A DNA stretch of 11,522 bases from Candidatus Woesearchaeota archaeon (GTDB lineage: Archaea; Nanobdellota; Nanobdellia; Woesearchaeales; UBA11576). The notes below the pieces were generated by a model. It saw only the letters and a program-made list of their open reading frames with translations, had not been told where the DNA came from and ran no database searches. The position numbers and the translations under genes were made by a program. The stretch lies in contig JALWQS010000129.1 of NCBI GenBank assembly GCA_027083015.1, positions 1 through 11,522 on the forward strand, written 5' to 3'. Below, one piece after another: positions 6,375-11,522 of the stretch (the stretch's first letter is position 1; every line of letters starts with the position of its first letter).

Positions 6375-6384
6375 GTATTTATAC
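6375..6384 (-). promoter_or_regulatory. Likely TATA box of the secreted repeat protein
   Basis: GTATAAATAC on the minus strand predicts a start near 6350 and a leader of about 65 bases. The leader contains a GAGGTGA sequence about 30 bases before the ATG, too far to act in initiation at 6284 and with no ATG, GTG or TTG at proper spacing behind it. Confidence 0.5.
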
Positions 6385-6449
6385 TTTACCACATTTTTTT
6401 TTAAATAAGACACCAATTCTTGATACCAGAGTCTGAAAAAGCAAAAAGG

Positions 6450-6466
6450 TTAAAAAGGCTTTTTAA
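6450..6466. promoter_or_regulatory. AT-rich 17-base palindrome
   Basis: TTAAAAAG-G-CTTTTTAA is a perfect 8-bp inverted repeat around a single G. It lies about 85 bases past the end of the Lrp-like gene and about 165 bases upstream of the secreted protein. It could be an operator for a dimeric regulator or part of a terminator. A further TATA-like sequence (GATTTATAAAAGG, about 6482-6494) is nearby, but nothing on the plus strand follows it. Confidence 0.3.
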
Positions 6467-6550
6467 GGATTAAAAAAGAAGGATTTATAAAAGGAAAATC
6501 GCTTAATAAATTGTTTTTATAACCATAAACTTAAAACCAATCCAGTAGCG

Positions 6551-7510
6551 TCAATCCAGCGGCATAAATTGTTCTTTATGGACCTTTTTGAATATAAAAT
6601 AATCATAGTTTCGTATACTTTCTGAAAACCTGTTCTTTATGTCATCTATGAACTTATGAAACTCATCCATATTCCTAAAATGCAACTCATACTCAAGATC
6701 CGCATGACCTATGGCTCTGTTGATATATATGAGATAAGGGTTTTGTGCTATGTAATAATCTATCTTTTTCTTTTGTGAGTGATCGCTAAGATAAAGGTTT
6801 AAGCGATAGTTGTGGAAACCTATCTTGGCAAGGTCAATATTTGTCCTAAAACCTATTATTATCTTATTCTCCATAAGTTTTTTTAGCCTGTACTGGATCT
6901 TCTTTACACTCACGGAAAGCTCTTTTGCAATGACCGTCAACGGCGTCTTAGCATTGCCTGCTAATCTTCTGAGTATTCTCATCTCAAGCTCATCTATTCC
7001 AGATCGTTTATTGCCTCCGACAATATCGGGTTTGTCCTGTTTTGTTTTCCTGTCAATAAGGTATTCATAGTTGTAATGTACTGCCTGAACATATATTGAA
7101 TAAAGTGATTCCCTGAAGTACCTGCCGTAGCTCTTAAGGGTCTGCTCCCAAAAAGTATAGAACTCCTTAATATCGTTCACCCACATTATTATTGTCGCAT
7201 CATACAGCGGTTTTGCTGAAGCCACCCACCAGGTTCTTGAATTCTTGATAAAATGGTCCAATATCTGTTTCTCTACCTTCGGTGTCGTGTTTTGAAATGA
7301 GAGATATAATCTTATGCTGAAATACCCCAGTCTTGAAGCATCAACCACCGTATAATAGCCTCTTATCACTCCTCTGCTTTCAAGTCTTTTTATCCTGTAC
7401 GAAACAACATTCTTTGGTAAGCCCACTTTTTTACCTATCTGGCTTAGGCTTTGACGGGCATTCCTGTCCAGCTCATACAAGATTCTCTTATCTTTCTTAT
7501 CAAGAACCAT
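6551..7510 (-). CDS. Two-module Lrp/AsnC-like transcription regulator
   Basis: Two complete Lrp-type units lie in one 319-residue chain. Module 1: winged helix-turn-helix at about 4-58 (LDKKDKRILYELDRNAR, the IGKKVGL recognition region, VSYRIKRLESRGVIRGY) and a RAM-like sensory domain at about 62-150. Module 2: helix-turn-helix at about 172-226 (IDELEMRILRRLAGNAKTP, IAKELSVSVKKIQYRLKKL) and a second RAM-like region at about 232-310. Single-module Lrp proteins are about 150 residues and bind DNA as dimers. The covalent pair probably acts as a built-in pseudo-dimer that assembles further. A leaderless start is supported by a TATA box about 28 bases upstream. Divergent from the methyltransferase at 7609 with 98 bases between, so autoregulation and control of that neighbour are plausible inferences. 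Confidence 0.9.
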   Translation of the reverse strand: MVLDKKDKRILYELDRNARQSLSQIGKKVGLPKNVVSYRIKRLESRGVIRGYYTVVDASRLGYFSIRLYLSFQNTTPKVEKQILDHFIKNSRTWWVASAKPLYDATIIMWVNDIKEFYTFWEQTLKSYGRYFRESLYSIYVQAVHYNYEYLIDRKTKQDKPDIVGGNKRSGIDELEMRILRRLAGNAKTPLTVIAKELSVSVKKIQYRLKKLMENKIIIGFRTNIDLAKIGFHNYRLNLYLSDHSQKKKIDYYIAQNPYLIYINRAIGHADLEYELHFRNMDEFHKFIDDIKNRFSESIRNYDYFIFKKVHKEQFMPLD

Positions 7511-7533
7511 TATTTTAGTACAAAATGATTTTT

Positions 7534-7545
7534 ATTATATAAATA
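7534..7545 (-). promoter_or_regulatory. TATA box of the Lrp-like gene
   Basis: On the minus strand TATTTATATAAT is centred about 28 bases ahead of the ATG at 7510, giving a leaderless transcript. It overlaps one arm (7542-7549, AATATTTT) of an 8-bp inverted repeat whose other arm (7573-7580, AAAATATT) abuts the opposing promoter. Confidence 0.6.
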
Positions 7546-7576
7546 TTTTCCTTTTGTTCAAAAATTAATAATAAAA

Positions 7577-7586
7577 TATTATATCA
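7577..7586 (+). promoter_or_regulatory. TATA box of the methyltransferase gene
   Basis: TATTATATCA is centred about 28 bases before the ATG at 7609, again predicting a leaderless message. Together with the opposite TATA box at 7534-7545 it makes a compact divergent promoter region. Confidence 0.55.
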
Positions 7587-7608
7587 TAAGATAACCTAAT
7601 AGATAGCG

Positions 7609-8361
7609 ATGGTGCAAATAGATGATCTATGGGGCGAAGTGATAAGATACATATATGATAAAGACGCCTATGTTGAGGAACTTAAGGATCTCTTGCAGAA
7701 CCATGGTGTGACTCGTCAGAGTCTGATTATTGACTCTTGCGCTGGCAGCGGTTTTCCCAGCCTGGACCTCCTTTCCGACCAGTTCAATGTCTTACCTCTC
7801 GATGGTACGCAACGCATGATAGAGCTATTCAACCAGAACGCTAAACAGAAAGGTTTAGATGTCAGATCCACATTATTGAGATGGGAAGACCTGCCGCAAG
7901 GATTTACCAACAAAGCTAAAGCAATCCTCTGTAGAGGAAATTCCATAATCTACGCAGGAAACTCATGGGGCAAAGATGATGTAGATATTGAAAAAGCTAA
8001 AGCTGCTATCCAACAGACCCTAAAGAACTTTTACGATTGTCTCGGAGATTCAGGCATCTTATACATCGATAAGTTTCACAAAGATGAAACTGCTGAAGAG
8101 ACAATAAAAGGAAGGATCAACATTTTCGGGATTCCCGAACAACTATTATGGCGGGTAGAGCATGATCTTGACAAGAAGACCAGAAGATGGATCCTTATCC
8201 GTGAACAACCCGACGGAAAAAGGTTTGAGTATGCTAACAAAGGGTATCTTCTGATGTACGAAGAGTTGAGGATGATGCTGCTCAGAGCGGGTTTCAAAAA
8301 AGTTGAAGAAGCGCATCTTGACTCTGAGACTACGTATACTGCAATGCTTGCTTACAAATGA
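7609..8361 (+). CDS. Class I SAM-dependent methyltransferase, glycine N-methyltransferase-like
   Basis: The SAM-binding motif I is LIIDSCAGSGFPS (39-51). The following acidic residue that holds the SAM ribose is D65 in LPLDGTQRMIELFNQNA (62-78). AILCRGNSIIYAG (105-117) matches the motif-IV strand and the GNS phrase seen in glycine/sarcosine N-methyltransferases. ILYIDKFHKDE (150-160) matches the next core strand. The 250-residue length is a single domain with an insert at about 160-215. The substrate is not identifiable. A small-molecule N-methyltransferase role is inferred from the GNS and VDxxxxM-like features and is tentative. The gene is leaderless and divergent from the Lrp-like regulator, which may control it. 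Confidence 0.82.
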   Translation: MVQIDDLWGEVIRYIYDKDAYVEELKDLLQNHGVTRQSLIIDSCAGSGFPSLDLLSDQFNVLPLDGTQRMIELFNQNAKQKGLDVRSTLLRWEDLPQGFTNKAKAILCRGNSIIYAGNSWGKDDVDIEKAKAAIQQTLKNFYDCLGDSGILYIDKFHKDETAEETIKGRINIFGIPEQLLWRVEHDLDKKTRRWILIREQPDGKRFEYANKGYLLMYEELRMMLLRAGFKKVEEAHLDSETTYTAMLAYK

Positions 8362-8470
8362 TAAAACATTATCTTACTAAAGTTTCAACGACCTCTCATA
8401 AGAATATCTAGGAACAAGAAAAAATTACAAACAGGATGTTGGAATACACCCCGAACAAAGCTCAGGAACA

Positions 8471-8484
8471 AAAACCTTTAAAAG
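8471..8484 (+). promoter_or_regulatory. BRE/TATA promoter of tRNA-Ser
   Basis: AAAACCTTTAAAAG lies about 50 bases ahead of the tRNA 5' end, matching the position and sequence of the tRNA-Met promoter. The rest of 8362-8529 shows no other recognisable element. Confidence 0.7.
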
Positions 8485-8552
8485 ATACCGTCTTCTCTTT
8501 TTTAGTCGTTTGATTTTTTGTTTGGCTTTGCCTCGGTCGCATAACCCGGTAT

Positions 8553-8579
8553 AGAGTTAAGGTCTTTCCTTGCTTACCG
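8553..8579 (+). other. Non-canonical D-loop intron of tRNA-Ser (27 bases)
   Basis: The D-loop would be 38 bases long without splicing. CGGTA (8547-8551) pairs with TACCG (8575-8579). A three-base TAG bulge follows, then AG/CT and AAGG/CCTT form an inner stem with a five-base loop. That is a bulge-helix structure recognisable to the archaeal endonuclease. Boundaries 8553-8579 and 8554-8580 give the same mature tRNA because A stands at both ends. Confidence 0.75.
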
Positions 8580-8596
8580 AATGCGGCGGTCTCGAA

Positions 8597-8639
8597 TGTC
8601 ATAGGATCATGATTCAGATTCATGATTATTGTTCGTGAT
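8597..8639 (+). other. Anticodon-loop intron of tRNA-Ser (43 bases, position 37/38)
   Basis: Removal restores the loop CTCGAA plus A8640. The intron has a 7-bp stem ATCATGA/TCATGAT (8606-8612 with 8620-8626). The loop bases CTCG (8591-8594) pair three of four with CGTG (8634-8637), the same imperfect central helix with one mismatch as in the tRNA-Met intron. Confidence 0.85.
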
Positions 8640-8685
8640 AACCGCTTTCCTTTTGGATATCCCGGTTCAAATCCGGGCCGGGGCG

Positions 8686-8701
8686 TTTGTTTTCTTTCTT
8701 T
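8686..8701 (+). terminator. T-rich terminator after tRNA-Ser
   Basis: TTTGTTTTCTTTCTTT begins directly after the discriminator base. Such T-rich tracts without a hairpin are the common archaeal tRNA terminators. Confidence 0.6.
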
Positions 8702-8757
8702 AAGGATAAGACACAGATATGGACGTTCATAGGGTATTTTAAGCCGTTTTTAGAGAA

Positions 8758-8824
8758 AGGTTTATATAGTTTAAACACCATACTAACTTATAGTCCAATC
8801 ATAAATGGACTTGGCTTATTTTTT
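8758..8824 (+). promoter_or_regulatory. TATA box followed by a start-site hairpin and T6
   Basis: GGTTTATATAG (8758-8768) is a good BRE/TATA that predicts a start near 8790. The predicted transcript opens with the hairpin AGTCCA-ATCATAAA-TGGACT (8792-8811), soon followed by T6 (8819-8824). This could be a tiny RNA with its own terminator, or the 5' end of a longer RNA running to the terminator at 9090. The only reading frame downstream (8839-9039) is Phe-rich across a pyrimidine tract and I do not call it. Confidence 0.4.
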
Positions 8825-8981
8825 GATACGATGATAAAATGGGCATGAGAGAGCTGTCTTACACACCCTTTAAAGGTTTCAATTATAGAAAAATTCATTC
8901 TTATTTCAAGACCCTCTTTCTTCATTCTCTCGATTTCTTCAACTTTTCTCTTCGTTTCTCAAAGAGTTTATTTTTTGGGCC

Positions 8982-9090
8982 AGTAGGAATGGTATACGCA
9001 CTACCCGAGCCAACCACTAAACACATGCGCTACAGATAAACGACTGTTGCAGAGTGTTGAGAGATAACAACGGGTGCAACCATTCCTACT
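8982..9090 (+). ncRNA. Candidate structured non-coding RNA of unknown class
   Basis: AGTAGGAATGGT (8982-8993) and ACCATTCCTACT (9079-9090) form a perfect 12-bp closing stem followed at once by T6. Inside, GCA/TGC (8998-9000 with 9075-9077) and CCCG/CGGG (9004-9007 with 9071-9074) continue the stem across a CTA bulge. A nested arm AACAC/GTGTT, TGC/GCA, ACAG/CTGT (9020-9058) has the loop ATAAACGA. GTTG/CAAC (9056-9059 with 9068-9071) is an alternative pairing. I see none of the conserved blocks of 5S, SRP or RNase P RNA. The region before it (8825-8981), including a long pyrimidine tract at about 8910-8975, shows no gene. A 12-bp terminal repeat of a small mobile element is the main alternative. 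Confidence 0.5.
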
Positions 9091-9095
9091 TTTTT
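9090..9095 (+). terminator. T6 after the 12-bp stem
   Basis: Six T residues directly follow the closing stem at 9079-9090. The stem-plus-T arrangement would end transcription before the separate promoter of the next gene at 9142. Confidence 0.5.
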
Positions 9096-9141
9096 ATTAG
9101 ACCACCATAAAATAATCCTGACTTTTAAACCAACCACAACT

Positions 9142-9152
9142 TTTATTAAATA
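9142..9152 (+). promoter_or_regulatory. Likely TATA box of the cysteine-repeat protein
   Basis: TTTATTAAATA predicts a start near 9172 and a leader of about 27 bases. The leader carries GAAGGTTT, a weak ribosome site about five bases before the ATG at 9199. Confidence 0.5.
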
Positions 9153-9198
9153 CTTCTTGAAGTGCTTCTAAGATCACTGGTAAAAAGAAGGTTTAGAC

Positions 9199-10227
9199 AT
9201 GAAAAGGGGTAAGAAAGGCAGGTCTCATATCAGATCAAGGTATTCTAAAAGACCTAAATCTCGACGCACTAAAGGTCTTGACAGACAAGCTCTTATTATC
9301 GGAGGTTTAGTCGCAGGTTTTATTATTATCCTTATCGTAACTCTCGCTCTTGCTTCCGGCTCTGAAGATTCAAAGATTACCGGCAATTCATTAAAAGAAG
9401 CTGTAAAAAGTGTTCCAGTCAAGGTCAAACAGACTGTTTCTGATAAGATTGATAATTTTCGGGATTGTAAAGCAATCATCTGCTTTGATAACAAGAAAGA
9501 GATCTTTTGTAAGGATTCTTTTTCTGAATGTGACAATAGGTTTTCGGATTGCCGTATCGTCTGGTGTCCTGCTGATGATTCCCAAGATTCCGCAGAAGAT
9601 AAAAGTTCTGATCAGGAGTCGCAAGAGTATGCTTATCGTAGTTATGATTCCTCAACTGATGACCCTGAAGACAAGAATTATTGTTCTGAAGAGTATAATG
9701 ATTGTGTTACCGACGATGGAGAATCGATCATCTGCCATGGTTCTTTCGAAGATTGCCTGAACTCCTTCGCTTCCTGTTCTTGCGGTACTGAAAGTTCTTC
9801 ATATGATACTAGTCCTGGAAGTTCTACCATAGATTTCAATAAGGATGCTTCAGAGATGGAGAAGAAGACCTTAAGCTGCACTACGGGCGTTTTTATCTGT
9901 GATAAGGTCTCTTTATCTTCAGATGGCACTCCCACAACTTCTAAAGTTGAGTGTAAGTCCAGTTTTGCCGAGTGTTCACGTATCTATGGTGAGTGTTCCT
10001 GCGGTAACCGTTCTTCATGGTTTGATCCTGGCTCTTCCGATATCAAGATGTGTGACTGGCATGATCGCAAGGTCCCTTGCTCTGAGCTGAATGTCAGTGA
10101 TTGTCATGAAAAAAGACATACCTGTTACAAGGGTGACGGCGTCATAGTAAATTGTGACGGCAGTTTTGACTACTGTAATAACAGATATGAAGGAGAATGC
10201 CTTTGTGGACTCGTAGATATTGATTAA
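9199..10227 (+). CDS. Membrane-anchored protein with four hexa-cysteine repeats
   Basis: I do not recognise a known family. The N-terminus is very basic (1-30), followed by one membrane segment (about 31-52), so the rest should face outward. Four repeats carry six cysteines each: C90-95-104-111-118-123; C162-169-179-186-193-195; C227-234-252-259-266-268; C302-309-319-326-334-336. The shared pattern in repeats 2-4 is C-x6-C, a spacer of 9 to 17, C-x2-SF-x2-C, then C-x6/7-C-x-C-G; repeat 1 departs slightly. Two extra cysteines (C285, C294) lie before repeat 4. The linkers are Ser/Asp/Glu-rich. Even Cys number and spacing suggest three disulfides per repeat, or metal binding. It has its own promoter and is convergent with the HemK-kinase gene, 33 bases away. 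Confidence 0.85.
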   Translation: MKRGKKGRSHIRSRYSKRPKSRRTKGLDRQALIIGGLVAGFIIILIVTLALASGSEDSKITGNSLKEAVKSVPVKVKQTVSDKIDNFRDCKAIICFDNKKEIFCKDSFSECDNRFSDCRIVWCPADDSQDSAEDKSSDQESQEYAYRSYDSSTDDPEDKNYCSEEYNDCVTDDGESIICHGSFEDCLNSFASCSCGTESSSYDTSPGSSTIDFNKDASEMEKKTLSCTTGVFICDKVSLSSDGTPTTSKVECKSSFAECSRIYGECSCGNRSSWFDPGSSDIKMCDWHDRKVPCSELNVSDCHEKRHTCYKGDGVIVNCDGSFDYCNNRYEGECLCGLVDID

Positions 10228-10260
10228 TATAAGCCATAAGTAAGTAGATTAGTTAAGATG

Positions 10261-11436
10261 CTAAGCATCAAATAGCTTGCTCATAAGCTTCTCAAGATGT
10301 TCTCTTGTCTGTTGCTCTGCGTATTCTTTTGCCTGTTCTAAAATGCTATTGGTGTTTTTAGCGATATTGAACCTTTCTCTATAAGGTTGCATATGACCTG
10401 ATAGTAAGAATTGCGTGAATTGCGTCACGTTATGTGTCTTTTCTCTTTTTCTGCACCTTTCAAAATCTATAAGTACTGCATGGTCTTTCTCGTCTATTAT
10501 TACATGTTTTAGTGGGCGATGCATCTCTTCTTTGTTGTAATTTAGCTTATCCAGCTTATACATCTGCTCACACAAATCTTTCAGGATATTGACCACTTTC
10601 TCCCGGCTTAAGCCCTCATCTGAGAGATAATCCAGTATCACTTTTCCTTCTACGAATTCGCTTACAAAGTAATCTTTTCCTGAAAGTATCAGTTTTGGTC
10701 CTATCCCTTCTTTGTTCAGTTCTTGGAGGACATTCGCTTCTTGCCCTACTGTTCCTTGCGCTTCTTTATCGCTTCTTTGTATCTTGACTGCTACTTTTTT
10801 ACCACCCAACAGACCAGTATATATCTTTCCTCTGTGTCCTTGAGCATATTTTTTAAATGAATGTATGCCTTTCTCTTCAAGTTCTTTTCGTATAACATTC
10901 TTTTTGATCTTGTCAACATATAATGTCTCAAAGGCAATCTTTAGCTCTGCAATGTTTTCTGATTCAAAGAGGTTATCTGCTACCAACTGGTCAATCTTCT
11001 CTATCCCTGTTAAAGTTGAGAACAATAATAGTATTTCCCCGTCAGGATTCATGTGTTCGCCAGCCATGTTCAGGAAGCGTTCTATAATCTCATGCCCTTT
11101 TTTCCCTCCTGTTGTCGTCAGTGATGATTCCTCGTCTTCATTCCTGTCTTCTGGAAGGTACGGTGGGTTGAATATTATAGTGTCATATTTGCCTTTAACA
11201 TGCGAGAACAAGTCCGATATCCTAAAGCGTATTTTTGTACTGTCATACTTCAATCTGCTGTACTCTACTGCGTGAGGATTTATATCTACGGCAAACACGG
11301 ATTCAACCTCTTTCTTTTGGGCTGCCGTACCTGCCAGTATCCCTGATCCTGTTCCTATCTCTAAGACTTTTCCTTTGGCGAACTCTTTAACTATCCTTTG
11401 CATCAGGTAACTGTCTTCTTGAGGTTCATATATCAT
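10261..11436 (-). CDS. HemK/PrmC-type methyltransferase fused to a small archaeal protein kinase
   Basis: Residues 1 to about 180 form a class I methyltransferase of the HemK2/Mtq2 type, which in archaea and eukaryotes methylates the Gln of GGQ in release factor. It has YEPQEDSYLM (3-12), SAM motif VLEIGTGSGILA (24-35), acidic D51, and the NPPY substrate motif (90-93). Residues about 188-391 resemble the archaeal Bud32/RIO-like kinases: glycine loop GHRGKIYTG (200-208), VAVK with K218, E233, hinge YFVSEFVEG (256-264), HRPLKHVII (306-314) in the catalytic-loop position, and LIDFERC (322-328) replacing DFG. The usual HRD aspartate is missing. Stand-alone HemK2 is about 200 residues, so this is a true fusion in one uninterrupted frame. 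ATG 11436 fits a leaderless start. Confidence 0.9.
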   Translation of the reverse strand: MIYEPQEDSYLMQRIVKEFAKGKVLEIGTGSGILAGTAAQKKEVESVFAVDINPHAVEYSRLKYDSTKIRFRISDLFSHVKGKYDTIIFNPPYLPEDRNEDEESSLTTTGGKKGHEIIERFLNMAGEHMNPDGEILLLFSTLTGIEKIDQLVADNLFESENIAELKIAFETLYVDKIKKNVIRKELEEKGIHSFKKYAQGHRGKIYTGLLGGKKVAVKIQRSDKEAQGTVGQEANVLQELNKEGIGPKLILSGKDYFVSEFVEGKVILDYLSDEGLSREKVVNILKDLCEQMYKLDKLNYNKEEMHRPLKHVIIDEKDHAVLIDFERCRKREKTHNVTQFTQFLLSGHMQPYRERFNIAKNTNSILEQAKEYAEQQTREHLEKLMSKLFDA

Positions 11437-11457
11437 AGGTTCTGAGAATTATGGTGC

Positions 11458-11465
11458 TTTTATAA
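11458..11465 (-). promoter_or_regulatory. TATA box of the HemK-kinase gene
   Basis: On the minus strand TTATAAAA is centred about 26 bases before the ATG at 11436, giving a leaderless start. Nothing else is visible from 11466 to the window end. Confidence 0.6.
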
Positions 11466-11522
11466 TATTTTTGAATTTCATAATGTGGCGCTATGTCTTT
11501 ATACTTTCACTATACTTTTACG

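Larger units (their letters stand above)
8530..8685 (+). tRNA. tRNA-Ser (CGA) with two introns
   Basis: The acceptor stem GCCTCGG (8530-8536) pairs with CCGGGGC (8678-8684), with discriminator G8685, typical of Ser. The D stem GCAT (8539-8542) finds its partner ATGC only at 8581-8584. The anticodon stem GCGGT (8586-8590) pairs with ACCGC (8641-8645), and the loop begins CT-CGA-A. The long variable arm (8646-8660) has a TCC/GGA stem. The T arm is CCCGG-TTCAAAT-CCGGG (8661-8677). Removing about 27 bases from the D-loop and 43 from the anticodon loop leaves an ordinary class II tRNA of 86 bases with an 11-base D-loop (AACCCGGTATA). C at position 9 is uncommon. A scanner that allows only anticodon introns could miss or mis-call it. 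Confidence 0.88.

Noticed and set aside
8839..9039. A 66-codon plus-strand reading frame
   Set aside because: It is Phe/Ser-rich because it crosses a pyrimidine tract, has no ribosome site, sits wrongly relative to the TATA box at 8758, and runs into the structured element.
8979..9095. 5S, SRP or RNase P RNA
   Set aside because: None of the conserved sequence blocks of these RNAs is visible, and the fold and length do not match.
10257..10269. Palindrome GATGCT-A-AGCATC at the HemK-kinase stop codon
   Set aside because: It could be a bidirectional terminator between convergent genes, but it is short, lacks a T tract and overlaps coding sequence.

Overview
The window reads as an archaeal chromosome segment, most likely from a DPANN-type lineage (Woesearchaeota/Pacearchaeota-like). 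That placement is inference. The archaeal signs are direct: TATA boxes about 26 bases ahead of ATG codons with almost no leader (positions 469, 7534, 7577, 11458), GAGGTGA/GGAGGTG ribosome sites on other genes, two intron-containing tRNA genes, a transketolase split into two genes, a tandem Lrp/AsnC-like regulator, and a HemK-type methyltransferase fused to a small archaeal protein kinase.

Layout. 1-430: an elongator tRNA-Met(CAT) with a 46-base intron, bracketed by two nearly identical 62-base hairpin-rich repeats, with a possible diverged third copy at the window edge. 499-954: a leaderless gene of unknown function. 1187-3112 (minus): transketolase C-terminal and N-terminal halves in one transcription unit, with the N half first. 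The two halves share one reading frame and are separated by a single TAA. 3321-6284 (minus): two related surface proteins built from Ig/cadherin-like domains. The second carries a Cys/Pro/Gln stalk of five 21-residue repeats. 6551-7510 (minus) and 7609-8361 (plus): a two-module Lrp/AsnC-like regulator divergent from a class I SAM methyltransferase resembling glycine N-methyltransferase. 8530-8685: a tRNA-Ser(CGA) that can only be folded if it has two introns, one in the D-loop and one in the anticodon loop. 8686-9198: no convincing gene, but it holds a promoter with a hairpin and a roughly 109-base sequence closed by a perfect 12-bp stem and followed by a T6 tract, probably a structured RNA. 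9199-10227: a membrane-anchored protein with four copies of a six-cysteine repeat. 10261-11436 (minus): the HemK-kinase fusion.

The genes do not form one pathway. The transketolase pair serves non-oxidative pentose-phosphate carbon exchange. The HemK-kinase and tRNAs serve translation. The two Ig-like proteins and the cysteine-repeat protein are the most distinctive accessory part: all three carry an N-terminal hydrophobic export or anchor segment and cysteine-rich external regions, suggesting a cell-surface or envelope role stabilised by disulfides. The items most worth following are the two-intron tRNA-Ser, the 8982-9090 structured element, the hexa-cysteine repeat, and the tRNA-flanking hairpin repeats.
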